A DNA stretch of 64,000 nucleotides from Photobacterium sp. GJ3. GTDB lineage: Bacteria; Pseudomonadota; Gammaproteobacteria; Enterobacterales; Vibrionaceae. Below the pieces are notes generated by a model that worked only from the letters and a program-made list of their open reading frames with translations, was not told where the DNA came from and did no database searches. Below are positions 47,480 to 56,203 of this stretch, in pieces. The stretch spans positions 248,001-312,000 of the forward strand of contig NZ_CP073578.1 of assembly GCF_018199995.1 (NCBI RefSeq), in the 5' to 3' direction. Position 1 is the first letter of the stretch; the number at the start of each line of letters is the position of its first letter. The translations under genes and the position numbers were made by a program.

Positions 47480-48469
47480 TCACTCTGAATCCGACATATT
47501 TAACAGCGCCATTGCGCAGCTGGCACTGGTCGCCAGCACGTCGATCACACCGGTGCGTAAGGCGCCAAGAATCGACAGGGCTTTGCGGCTCTCGCTCGCC
47601 ATTGCGATAACATTGGGAATGCGATGCAGATCGGACATGGTCAGTCCCACGACGCGGCCGCGCATCAGGGTGTCGGCCTGTTGGCCGTCAAGGCGGAAAA
47701 AGTCGAAGCCGCCGATATCCCCGACAATGCCATCATTCAGACGCGCTTCCACAAACTCTTTGGCGGTAAAACATCCGAGCTTCACCATATGGCTGTTTTC
47801 GTCCATGTCACCGATGCCCACTAAGGCAAACTCCGCCTTACGCGCCTGATTCAGGGTTTCACTGATGTTAGGATTTGAGATAAAGACCCGCTGTGTGGCG
47901 TCGCTGTCTACATAGGCTGGCGCATACAGGGTTTCACTGGTGCCGCCGAATTTTTTGGCCAGCCGACGACAAATGTGATCGGCATTGATGGTGTCACCGC
48001 TGCGGTGCGTGCCGCCAATGGCGCAGACAAAGCGAGCGTTACGGTGAGAGACGATACCCGGATGATCAGCCACGGCAGCCACGTTCTGGCCTTGACCGAC
48101 GGCGACGACCATACCGTCTCGCAAATAACCATCGAGGTAAGCGGAAACCAGAGTTGAGACTTGCATACGCTGTTCCAGCGCGCTGGGTTGATCCAGTGCG
48201 ATCAGGGCGCGTTTGAGATGAAACCTGTCCATCAATCGCTGCTCTAACTGAGCACTGTGGACCGGGTGAAATTTCACCGTGATTTCTACGATGCCTTCTT
48301 CACGCGCTTTTCTCAGCAGGCGGCTGACCTTCGGGCGGCTGATGCCAAACTTTTTCGAAATTTCTTCCTGCGTGGCGCTTTGCTGGTAATACAGAATCGC
48401 GATTTCTGTCAGCAGATCCGTGTCTTCAAGTTGATGGTCAAAAGGCGCGTTAGAAGTTGAGGGGGTCAT
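47480..48469 (-). CDS. SorC-family sugar-responsive regulator, copy B
   Basis: This 329-residue paralogue of copy A aligns over its whole length. Examples are LTEIAILYYQQSATQEEISK, then KFGISRPKVSRLLRKAREEG; FVCAIGGTHRSGDTINADHI; and DLHRIPNVIAMASESRKALS. The HTH recognition helix differs (GISRPKVSRLL against DLSRIKVGRLI), so the two may bind different operators or respond to different intermediates. The start at 48469 is MTPSTSNAP. The two genes are in tandem on the minus strand, 187 bases apart. Confidence 0.9.
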   Translation of the reverse strand: MTPSTSNAPFDHQLEDTDLLTEIAILYYQQSATQEEISKKFGISRPKVSRLLRKAREEGIVEITVKFHPVHSAQLEQRLMDRFHLKRALIALDQPSALEQRMQVSTLVSAYLDGYLRDGMVVAVGQGQNVAAVADHPGIVSHRNARFVCAIGGTHRSGDTINADHICRRLAKKFGGTSETLYAPAYVDSDATQRVFISNPNISETLNQARKAEFALVGIGDMDENSHMVKLGCFTAKEFVEARLNDGIVGDIGGFDFFRLDGQQADTLMRGRVVGLTMSDLHRIPNVIAMASESRKALSILGALRTGVIDVLATSASCAMALLNMSDSE

Positions 48470-48850
48470 AATGCAAGTCCGTACCAGAAGAGGCCTCAGT
48501 GTAATGGATTCTGAAATACTGAACAAATGCATGCATCGCTAAACTTTGTCCACAGAGGGATTGGGCGGGATTTTTAGGGTCAGGCGTCTTTGCCAGCGCC
48601 CTCAATTGGTGTCCAGAACCCCAATACGGGGTCAGGACCGACTTCCAGAACACATTAAACTTTGGCGCTTTTCAGTACGCAAGCCACACTGTCTTATAGT
48701 GTTGATCCAATTACTTTTGATGCACTTCGACAGAACAAACAGTGATCGCGTTCAGGTCTCAATGCCAAAGTTGAGACCTCATCGTGCAGGATGTGTCGAT
48801 GATGATCATGATTCAGACATTAGGATTCATTTTCAGCACATGGAGCCAGT
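48470..48850. other. divergent region before the octaheme cytochrome
   Basis: No gene is seen. AGGTCTCAA (48754-48762) and TTGAGACCT (48771-48779) form a perfect 9-bp inverted repeat with an 8-base loop, 72 bases before the cytochrome start. It may be an operator or a leader hairpin. A smaller ACCCC/GGGGT stem lies near 48617-48632. I looked for a full FNR or CRP site and found only half-sites. Confidence 0.4.
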
Positions 48851-51118
48851 GTGAAAAGATTTTTATCCCTACATCGCTTGATTAGCTTTTTGTTTATATT
48901 TGCTGTGCTGCCTGTCAGTGCTGCGAGCCCGGAATCGGTCTGTGCTTCATGCCATGAAAAACAAGTGAAAGACTGGCAGGCTTCCCACCACTTTCATGCC
49001 ATGGAAGTGGCCACAGCAGACAGTGTTCTGGCCAATTTTGAGGATGTCAGCATCGATTATATGGGGAAGCCTGCCCGGTTTTTTCAGGCTGACCAGCAAT
49101 ACTGGACAGAGTTTTTTGATGAGCAGGGTGAAAAGCACCGGATAGCACTCACTTATACCTTTGGTTACAAGCCATTACAGCAATATCTATTTGATGCAGG
49201 CAAAGGGAAGCAACAATTTATCCCCTTTGCCTGGGACAGTCGGCGCGCCTCAGAAGGAGGACAACGCTGGTTTGTATTACATCCGGAGCAGACACCGTCT
49301 GACAGTTTCCACTGGACACAAATGGGCCAGAACTGGAATCAAATGTGCGCCGACTGCCACTCAACTGATTTTCAGAAAAACTATGACGCAACAACCCAAA
49401 GCTACCAGTCTTCATTCAGCGCGATCAATGTGAGCTGTAATGCCTGCCATGGTGATGCGACCGATCACCTTGCCTGGGCTCATGGTGACAAAAATGTTCA
49501 GCACAAGGGCTATCCCACGGAGATTGGTGTCAAAACCCCTTTGTTTCGTCTCAATACTGCCGGAAAACTGACTCCCGTAACCCCGCTGAAAGGCTCACAG
49601 CAGATTGAAGTTTGCGCCAGTTGTCATGCCCGGCGTGCCCAATTGGCAGACCGAAATCTCCCTGCAGAACTGCTCAATGCATTCCAGCCGTCTCTGATTA
49701 CATCTGGCCTCTATCATGCTGACGGTCAGATTGATGATGAAGTTTACGTCTGGGGTTCCTTCCTGCAGACAAAGATGTATCAGGCAGGTGTCACCTGTAC
49801 GAATTGCCATAACCCGCATTCAGGTGAGTTGAAGCTCGCAGGCAATCAGACGTGTACGCAATGTCACGCCACGGATACCTATGACACTGAAAAACATCAC
49901 AGACACAGCAGTTTTGCAGCAGGGAATCAGTGTGTCGACTGTCATATGACCGAAAACACTTATATGCAGGTTGATGCGAGAAGGGATCACAGCTTTCGAA
50001 TCCCCCGTCCTGACTTAACCGCGTCAACCGGTTCTCCCAATGCCTGCCAGTCTTGTCATGCAGATAAAACGGCTTCTTGGGCAGCCCAGAAGGTGAAATC
50101 ATGGTATCCGGAGAGTCAGTTGGTTGGTTCTCCGCACTTTTCCCGTGTTTTTCACGCCGCCGATACTCATCAGCTCCAAGACAGCGCAGAGTTGTCGAAA
50201 ATTGCACAGGATAAAAATTACCCGGACATTATTCGGGCATCCGCACTGAGTCGTATGTCCGTAATGCCGGACAGAAACGCTGTGGTCGCGATTGTCAGAT
50301 CCGTAAAAGAGGATGAACCGCTGAAACGCTTGGGGGCGATTAGTGCTGCAGAAAACTTCCCGATCCATCAAAAATGGCGCATGCTGTCTTCGCTCTTAAC
50401 GGATGACAGAGTATCCATCCGAACCGCGGCTGCAAGAACGCTGGCGCCGATCCTGAATGAGCCGGTGCTCACTTCTGGTATCTCAGACTCAGACCGGCAC
50501 TTGTTGCTGGAAACGCTGACAGAATATAAGCAGGCGCAGTATTATCAGGCTGACAGAGGCTTCTCCCACGCGGCATTAGGCAATCTTGCCGCTGCTCTCC
50601 ATGATCCCATCAAAGCTATCTCGCATTTTGAGGCTGCTATGGCGGTTGAACCTCATTTTATTCCGGCCTATGTGAATCTGGCCGACCTATACCGCGCGCA
50701 AGGAAATGAGGAAGCATCTCAGCAAACCTTAAAAGAAGGCCTCAAACGATCTCCCCGGTCTGCGCCTCTGAATTATGCCATGGCGATGAGTTTAATCCGG
50801 GCGAAGGACAAAAAATCGGCGGTCAGTTACCTGACACTCGCAACTGAATATGAGTCAGAAAACCAGCATTACCACTATACGTTATCCCTTTTACTGAAAG
50901 ATTTAGGAAAGCAGAGAGCTGCAATGCAGGCAATGTATCAGGCCTATCAGCTCAACCCGAGCAGCCCTGACTTTACTTATGCGTTGTCTCAGGCTTACAC
51001 AGAGCTAGGGGACTATAAGAATGCGTTGTTTTATGCCCAACGATTGAAGCAACTGTTACCTGATAACCCTCAAGTCACGCAATACATCTATCAACTACAA
51101 ATGGCTATTCAGCCATAG
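48851..51118 (+). CDS. octaheme c-type cytochrome with C-terminal TPRs
   Basis: This 755-residue periplasmic protein has a signal peptide ending near PVSA and eight CXXCH heme sites, at C31, C166, C196, C255, C316, C335, C361 and C399. The first (CASCH) is 135 residues from the next. After the heme region come helical repeats (450-530, HEAT-like) and three or more TPRs (HFEAAMAVEPHFIPAYVNLA, LYRAQGNEEASQQTLKEGL, QAMYQAYQLNPSSPDFTYAL). A GTG start is used, with GGAG upstream. It resembles the cytochrome c554/doubled-CXXCH type with appended repeats. Electron partner and substrate are unknown. No ccm or reductase gene adjoins it. Confidence 0.85.
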   Translation: MKRFLSLHRLISFLFIFAVLPVSAASPESVCASCHEKQVKDWQASHHFHAMEVATADSVLANFEDVSIDYMGKPARFFQADQQYWTEFFDEQGEKHRIALTYTFGYKPLQQYLFDAGKGKQQFIPFAWDSRRASEGGQRWFVLHPEQTPSDSFHWTQMGQNWNQMCADCHSTDFQKNYDATTQSYQSSFSAINVSCNACHGDATDHLAWAHGDKNVQHKGYPTEIGVKTPLFRLNTAGKLTPVTPLKGSQQIEVCASCHARRAQLADRNLPAELLNAFQPSLITSGLYHADGQIDDEVYVWGSFLQTKMYQAGVTCTNCHNPHSGELKLAGNQTCTQCHATDTYDTEKHHRHSSFAAGNQCVDCHMTENTYMQVDARRDHSFRIPRPDLTASTGSPNACQSCHADKTASWAAQKVKSWYPESQLVGSPHFSRVFHAADTHQLQDSAELSKIAQDKNYPDIIRASALSRMSVMPDRNAVVAIVRSVKEDEPLKRLGAISAAENFPIHQKWRMLSSLLTDDRVSIRTAAARTLAPILNEPVLTSGISDSDRHLLLETLTEYKQAQYYQADRGFSHAALGNLAAALHDPIKAISHFEAAMAVEPHFIPAYVNLADLYRAQGNEEASQQTLKEGLKRSPRSAPLNYAMAMSLIRAKDKKSAVSYLTLATEYESENQHYHYTLSLLLKDLGKQRAAMQAMYQAYQLNPSSPDFTYALSQAYTELGDYKNALFYAQRLKQLLPDNPQVTQYIYQLQMAIQP

Positions 51119-51275
51119 GGTTGATGTCCAGTTGTGGATACTTGCCTGGCTGGGTATGTTTAAGTCGTGAGAAGACAAAATGGAAAAGGCTGTTTTGCTA
51201 TATCTGTGCTAATGGGGGAAATACGCAAGATTGCCCCCTTATTCTTAAGCGAGAGGAGGCTCTAGGATCTCACTC

Positions 51276-52277
51276 TTAAGCAAGGAACGAAAAATCACAC
51301 TCTATGATAGCTCTATAGAGCTTACTCTGATCTGAGTGCACAAATTTTCTAATATCAGAAAATAAGTTTGTATCATCCAACTCACCTCTGAAATAAGGCT
51401 CAATCACTCTAATATAGCGACCGTCGTTATTCGGCTGATATTCATCGTTTACAAACAACAACTCTTGGGCATAAAGCACTTGGAATATTTCATATCCAAA
51501 ATCCCCAAAGGTTTGTTGAAGCTGACTTGTCGGCATGACGATTACAGATTCATCATTGTATCCAAACATCGTTTTAGCATACTGGCCATATGCAACAACA
51601 TAAAATAGATACTCTCTCTGATGTTTAGTCAAGTTAGATATAGTATGTAACAGTTTTTTAAGATCTCTTAAAAGCTGCTCAGTATATTCTAGCTCATCCT
51701 CTAGCCCCAAAAACTTGATAAAAGAGTCAGGTCTTGGTGCTGCATGATTGGTTATCAAACTAGTGGGTAGTATACTTTTGTTAGAATCAATACGACTGAC
51801 TAAGTTTTGAGCCAGATAGTTTTCTATATAAAAGACATCTCGATCATCTAAATTAGCTATTTGCTTATAGAGATCATTTAAGTTGATAACTTTAGTATCA
51901 ATATCATGATCTGATAAAGAACAGAGTTCCTTGTTAGAAATAATCAGAAACACTAACGTATAAAAATCCCTATCCAACTGTTTTTCTTTGAATTTTGCTA
52001 CGGTTTTTCTGAATTTTTGATTTGTAGATTCTGAAGTAACTTGAATGCATACCCGTTCATAATAGTCACCTAAGTCAATAGCAGGATAATTATCCTGAAT
52101 CGAATTCATGTCTCTAAGACGCAGGTTGTATGCAACGTTGAGAATATCAATAAAGAGTCTTTCAGCACTCTTATTAATATCATTAAAACCAGCTCTGTTC
52201 TGAGTTGTCACCACATTGGCGAATATCGAAAATCTTTCCGCTAACGACTTAAGGGCATCTTCTCGCTTTATGTTCAT
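51276..52277 (-). CDS. SMEK-domain protein, putative nuclease
   Basis: The 333-residue product's first 110 residues resemble the SMEK domain of uncharacterised bacterial proteins: SLAERFSIFANVVTTQNRAG, FNDINKSAERLFIDILNVAY, then YPAIDLGDYYERVCIQVTSE. The spacing E39, D68, Q79-V-T81, K88 is reminiscent of a PD-(D/E)XK nuclease core. That is my reading and not an established fact for this protein. The C-terminal two thirds are helical with no recognised motif. The start at 52277 (MNIKRED) is chosen because homologous sequence begins there. It is the last gene of an A+T-rich three-gene cassette, 103 bases after the membrane gene. Confidence 0.65.
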   Translation of the reverse strand: MNIKREDALKSLAERFSIFANVVTTQNRAGFNDINKSAERLFIDILNVAYNLRLRDMNSIQDNYPAIDLGDYYERVCIQVTSESTNQKFRKTVAKFKEKQLDRDFYTLVFLIISNKELCSLSDHDIDTKVINLNDLYKQIANLDDRDVFYIENYLAQNLVSRIDSNKSILPTSLITNHAAPRPDSFIKFLGLEDELEYTEQLLRDLKKLLHTISNLTKHQREYLFYVVAYGQYAKTMFGYNDESVIVMPTSQLQQTFGDFGYEIFQVLYAQELLFVNDEYQPNNDGRYIRVIEPYFRGELDDTNLFSDIRKFVHSDQSKLYRAIIECDFSFLA

Positions 52278-52380
52278 AGCTCTACTTTTTCTGTTTGAGA
52301 TATAAAAACTTACATGTACATCAGGCTTTCCTACGTGACCAAAAAGGTTTCGCACTAATCAGATAAACTTCTGTACCTAA

Positions 52381-52878
52381 CTAAAGGTTGTTGGAGAACT
52401 TTTTAAACTCCCTCCAAGTCACATAAAACTCTTTAAAGGCAATAATCAGAATCCCAACACCAAATTGAGCAAACAAACATGCATATAAGTAAGTTTGCTG
52501 ACTATCCCCCTCTCCGATATTTAACGTTAAAGAGTCAGGGATAAACATAGTAATAAGAAAGACAACACAAACGGCTAACAACCATCCCATAGTTGAGTGC
52601 AACTTGGATGTAAGAGTCTTCAGATACCCCGTTTTCTTTGTATTTTCAACTAAAACATGAGAAGACGAAGTCAGCAAAGTAATTGACCCCATTGCAAAAC
52701 CAAAAAGAATTCCAGCAAATGTTGCGACCGTTGAAGCAATAGGCTGCAAATGTGCCATCTTCAATTGGCTAATAATTGGCCAAGAAAAATACATAATTAA
52801 TAATGTGCAAGGATACACGCTTAGGCTTGCTAAACGTGTTAAGTTAAAACCCTTTGTCGTTGCACTTTTATCAATCAT
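52381..52878 (-). CDS. four-helix membrane protein of the tRNA-Ile2 cassette
   Basis: The 165-residue protein has four predicted membrane helices (about 20-38, 46-68, 95-113 and 127-148) and short loops. It has no recognised family motif. It starts two bases after the stop of the upstream 304-residue gene, so the two are translationally coupled and probably act together. Small multi-helix membrane proteins paired with soluble sensors are common in phage-defence cassettes (for example Kiwa-type pairs), but I find no sequence basis for calling it KwaA. Confidence 0.65.
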   Translation of the reverse strand: MIDKSATTKGFNLTRLASLSVYPCTLLIMYFSWPIISQLKMAHLQPIASTVATFAGILFGFAMGSITLLTSSSHVLVENTKKTGYLKTLTSKLHSTMGWLLAVCVVFLITMFIPDSLTLNIGEGDSQQTYLYACLFAQFGVGILIIAFKEFYVTWREFKKFSNNL

Positions 52879-52880
52879 AC

Positions 52881-53795
52881 TTATGCCAATCTATCGTTTA
52901 ACTCGCCAAAAAAGCTGACTAACTCAGGTTCTTTAGCGTGCCTAGCTTCTTCTAACTTATTCCACATATCAAATCCATTAGGATAACGACCATTCATATC
53001 TACAGAATCATAGTGCATCAACCTATCTGTAACCAAATCAATAGGGTGCTCAATTCCAGTCTGTTCATGCTCAGTTACCAAGTCTAGTTTTTTTACTTCT
53101 AGAGTTTCTTGAAGCTCTCTCAAAGCCCTCTTAAAACTGCTATCCAAATAACGTTCTACTGGGTCATCAGAACGAGCATCACCTCTGAACACTAAATTCA
53201 TACTTGCCGAACGCGTACCATTAAGAGCTGCAATAATGGAGTTATTAAAATCGTGTTCTATATCGCGGAGTAGTTCAGGATTTCTAGGACGAGCGATTGT
53301 GATTTTTGCTGACTTTACCTGAACATGACCATCAGCAAGCCATGCCAAGTTAGCAGGCTCAATAATCGGGTTTAGAACTGTGGTGTAATTTGCTGGAGAC
53401 AGGTAAGCTCCCAATGTCTGCCAGTTAACACACAACCTATTCCGTTGAATGATAAGAAGTGAGTAATCTTGATAGTAGACAAAATGAGTCTTTTCCAAAA
53501 GATTCTCATTCTCCTCTAACGGCAACTCTCTCTCTTCTCCTCCTGCAATAGCCGCATGAGGAAGATTATTCTTTCTATGTCGCCCGATAACACCTCGATA
53601 TCCGTAATCTGTTTCTCGGATATCTCTTAGCTCTACCAATTGATTCTTTACTGTTTTTACTGTGTTCTCTCGCCCTTGCTGAAACAGGTCAAACAGTTGC
53701 CTAAACGCTCCTGTTGTATCAAGAGGCAAAGCATTAACTAATGATGTTTGAGTCTCACATGCATAGAAATCGAAGAAAAAAGTTTTTGTCGCCAT
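52881..53795 (-). CDS. uncharacterised 304-residue protein of the tRNA-Ile2 cassette
   Basis: This soluble, mostly charged protein starts MATKTFFFDFYACETQ. The ATG at 53795 follows GGAG with seven bases of spacing, and an ATG fifteen bases upstream is less well placed. A conserved-looking stretch YSLLIIQRNRLCVNWQTLGA (112-131) follows a beta-rich N-terminus. The C-terminal third is helical (FKRALRELQETLEVKKLDLV). It faintly recalls uncharacterised DUF6731-type proteins, from memory only. It is the first gene of the cassette, with its own promoter-like sequence upstream, and is visibly A+T-richer than flanking genes. Confidence 0.6.
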   Translation of the reverse strand: MATKTFFFDFYACETQTSLVNALPLDTTGAFRQLFDLFQQGRENTVKTVKNQLVELRDIRETDYGYRGVIGRHRKNNLPHAAIAGGEERELPLEENENLLEKTHFVYYQDYSLLIIQRNRLCVNWQTLGAYLSPANYTTVLNPIIEPANLAWLADGHVQVKSAKITIARPRNPELLRDIEHDFNNSIIAALNGTRSASMNLVFRGDARSDDPVERYLDSSFKRALRELQETLEVKKLDLVTEHEQTGIEHPIDLVTDRLMHYDSVDMNGRYPNGFDMWNKLEEARHAKEPELVSFFGELNDRLA

Positions 53796-53842
53796 CAAAT
53801 CTCCAACCAACTGCGATAGTCGTGTGATTATGTTATATGCAA

Positions 53843-53871
53843 CTATAATACATGAGCATCTTTGAATGCAA
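53843..53871 (-). promoter_or_regulatory. predicted promoter of the three-gene cassette
   Basis: On the minus strand TTGCAT (53871-53866) and TTATAG (53848-53843) are separated by 17 bases, 48 bases before the first ATG of the cassette. Confidence 0.4.
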
Positions 53872-53946
53872 TACCTTGCATTGCGTGGAATTTAGCCTCT
53901 GAAGCGAGTGAAAAGTTGAGTGACCGGATATAGACAGGCCAGAACG

Positions 53947-53976
53947 AAAAAAGGCCCATGGATTTCTCCATGAGCC
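53947..53976 (-). terminator. tRNA-Ile2 terminator
   Basis: On the minus strand GGCTCATGGA-GAAA-TCCATGGGCC forms a stem with one mismatch, followed by six T residues, 13 bases after the tRNA CCA end. Confidence 0.85.
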
Positions 53977-53988
53977 TTATCGAAATTC

Positions 53989-54064
53989 TGGTGGCCCCTC
54001 CCAGACTTGAACTGGGGACCAAGCGATTATGAGTCGCCTGCTCTAACCACTGAGCTAAGGGGCC
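53989..54064 (-). tRNA. tRNA-Ile2 (anticodon CAT, lysidine-modified)
   Basis: This 76-nt tRNA on the minus strand has an encoded CCA. The acceptor GGCCCCT pairs with AGGGGCC. The D arm is GCTCAGTGGTTAGAGC, the anticodon loop is CTCATAA, and the T-loop is TTCAAGT. A CAT anticodon with this body is the minor isoleucine tRNA, whose C34 is changed to lysidine by TilS so that it reads AUA. The body is nearly identical to E. coli ileX/ileY. The cassette at 51276-53795 begins just downstream of its 3' end. Confidence 0.95.
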
Positions 54065-54077
54065 AAATGTGCAACCG

Positions 54078-54106
54078 ATTATATGGGATGGGTGGGGTAT
54101 TGTCTA
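54078..54106 (-). promoter_or_regulatory. tRNA-Ile2 promoter
   Basis: On the minus strand TAGACA (54106-54101), 17 bases, then a consensus TATAAT (54083-54078), 13 bases before the tRNA 5' end. Confidence 0.8.
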
Positions 54107-54210
54107 CCGGGCAGGGGGTGACTTTTGTTTGTTTCTTAGGCAGTTAAATGCCTGTTGAGCCCTTGTGTGGCAAGGGTTGTGAGCTGAGTCCCACCGATAC
54201 ACTGGCCAAG

Positions 54211-54237
54211 AAAAAGCGGGCAATGATGCCCGCTTTG
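54211..54237 (-). terminator. rpoD operon terminator
   Basis: GCGGGCA / TGCCCGC with loop ATGA; on the minus strand five T residues follow. It lies 27 bases beyond the rpoD stop. Confidence 0.9.
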
Positions 54238-54263
54238 TCATGTTTGATTGACCGAGAACCGGC

Positions 54264-56111
54264 TTACTCGTCCAGGAAGCTGCGCAGCACGTCGGAACGG
54301 CTTGGGTGGCGCAGTTTACGCAGGGCTTTGGCTTCGATCTGACGGATACGCTCACGGGTAACGTCGAACTGCTTGCCGACTTCTTCCAGCGTGTGGTCCG
54401 TGTTCATGTCGATACCAAAACGCATCCGCAGAACCTTGGCTTCACGTGGCGTCAGGCCAGCCAGTACTTCGTTGGTCGCCATACGCAGGTTGGTTGCAGT
54501 GGCAGAGTCCATCGGCAGTTGCAGCGTGGTATCTTCAATGAAATCGCCCAGATGTGAATCTTCATCATCACCGATTGGGGTTTCCATCGAGATTGGCTCT
54601 TTGGCAATCTTCAGCACTTTACGGATCTTGTCTTCCGGCATTTGCATGCGCTCTGCCAGTTCTTCCGGCAGTGGCTCACGACCCATCTCCTGAAGCATCT
54701 GACGTGAGATACGGTTCAGTTTGTTGATGGTTTCAATCATGTGAACCGGGATACGAATGGTTCGTGCCTGGTCCGCGATTGAACGGGTGATTGCCTGACG
54801 GATCCACCAGGTTGCGTAAGTGGAGAACTTGTAACCACGGCGGTATTCGAACTTGTCGACCGCTTTCATCAGACCAATGTTCCCTTCCTGAATCAGATCC
54901 AGGAATTGCAGGCCACGGTTGGTGTATTTCTTCGCAATCGAAATCACCAGACGCAGGTTGGCCTCAACCATTTCTTTCTTGGCGCGACGGGCCTTGGCCT
55001 CACCAATGGACATGCGACGGCTGATGTCTTTGATTCGCTCAATCGACAGGCCGGTTTCGTCTTCCAGCATACGCAGTTTGGTCGTTGCACGACGCAGATC
55101 TTCTTCGTAGTTTTTCAGACGTTCTGCGTAAGGTTTGCCAGAATTCAGTGCTTCGTCAATCCACGCAGAAGAAGATTCGTTACCGCTGAACAGCTGAACG
55201 AAGGTTTTCTTCGGCATCTTGCTGTTGTCGACACACATACGCATGATCAGGCGTTCGTTGGTACGAACTTTATCCATAGAATCGCGCAGCGAGCTGACCA
55301 GACGGTCAAACTGTTTTGGGATCAGACGGAACTGTTTGAAGATTTCAGACAGCTCACCAATGGCCACTTCGGTATCGGCATGATGACGACCATTTTTATC
55401 AATGGCAGCAGCCATACGCTCATAAGAAACACGCAGTTCTTTGAACTTCTCGCGTGCGACTTCCGGATCAATGCTGCCGTCGTCTTCATCGCTATCGCTT
55501 GAGTCGTCATCGTCGTCTTCAAGATCTTTGTCTTCGTCTTCAAGATCGGACTCACTCAGCTCGGAGCCAATGTGTGTCGCCGTTGGCGCAGACGTTTCTT
55601 CTTCGTTCGGGTCAACAAAGCCAGAAATGATATCAGTCAAACGCAGTTCTTCTGCTTCAACTTTATCAAATTGTTCAAGCAGATAAGAGATTGCTGATGG
55701 GTATTCAGCAACGGAACACTGAACCTGATTGATACCATCTTCGATGCGTTTTGCGATGTCGATTTCGCCTTCGCGGGTCAGCAGCTCAACCGTTCCCATT
55801 TCACGCATGTACATGCGAACCGGGTCAGTGGTACGGCCAATTTCGCTTTCAACGCTTGATAATGCCTGCGCCGCTGCTTCGATGGCGTCTTCATCGGCAT
55901 TATCTTCAGTCATCATGAGTTCATCGGCATCAGGGGCAGTTTCCACTACCTTAATACCCATGTCGTTGATCATCTGAATAATGTCTTCGACCTGATCAGA
56001 GTCAACAATGTCTTCTGGCAGGTGGTCATTAACTTCGGCATAGGTCAGATAACCTTGCTCCTTGCCTTTGGCAACAAGCAACTTTAGCTGTGACTGCGGA
56101 TTTTGCTCCAT
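54264..56111 (-). CDS. rpoD: primary sigma factor sigma-70
   Basis: This 615-residue housekeeping sigma factor has region 1.1 at the N-terminus ([20 protein letters not shown]) and the acidic non-conserved insert (about 190-215, runs of D/E/S). Region 2 is [20 protein letters not shown], then [20 protein letters not shown]. Region 3 follows, and region 4 has [20 protein letters not shown]. Length and sequence match gammaproteobacterial RpoD. It is the last gene of rpsU-yqeY-dnaG-rpoD, 92 bases after dnaG, a gap that in related species holds a promoter or processing site. Confidence 0.98.
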   Translation of the reverse strand: MEQNPQSQLKLLVAKGKEQGYLTYAEVNDHLPEDIVDSDQVEDIIQMINDMGIKVVETAPDADELMMTEDNADEDAIEAAAQALSSVESEIGRTTDPVRMYMREMGTVELLTREGEIDIAKRIEDGINQVQCSVAEYPSAISYLLEQFDKVEAEELRLTDIISGFVDPNEEETSAPTATHIGSELSESDLEDEDKDLEDDDDDSSDSDEDDGSIDPEVAREKFKELRVSYERMAAAIDKNGRHHADTEVAIGELSEIFKQFRLIPKQFDRLVSSLRDSMDKVRTNERLIMRMCVDNSKMPKKTFVQLFSGNESSSAWIDEALNSGKPYAERLKNYEEDLRRATTKLRMLEDETGLSIERIKDISRRMSIGEAKARRAKKEMVEANLRLVISIAKKYTNRGLQFLDLIQEGNIGLMKAVDKFEYRRGYKFSTYATWWIRQAITRSIADQARTIRIPVHMIETINKLNRISRQMLQEMGREPLPEELAERMQMPEDKIRKVLKIAKEPISMETPIGDDEDSHLGDFIEDTTLQLPMDSATATNLRMATNEVLAGLTPREAKVLRMRFGIDMNTDHTLEEVGKQFDVTRERIRQIEAKALRKLRHPSRSDVLRSFLDE

Positions 56112-56203
56112 AGACGATATCCAACTTAGGGTCTGAGTGAGAAAAAAGAATGCAGAAATGCAAACCAGTAATTATAACAAATGTCAGAATTGTTGACTAC
56201 TTT

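Noticed and set aside
48690..48850. FNR or CRP site before the octaheme cytochrome
   Set aside because: Only isolated TTGAT and TGTGA half-sites were found, without a correctly spaced partner.
51119..51275. Direct repeat of the tRNA-Ile2 3' end as an attR site
   Set aside because: I compared this stretch with the tRNA 3' end and saw no match longer than a few bases; no integrase is present either.
52381..53795. Kiwa (KwaA/KwaB) identity for the cassette
   Set aside because: Sizes and a four-helix membrane partner are similar, but I recognise no KwaB motif and there is a third gene; the resemblance is only of shape.
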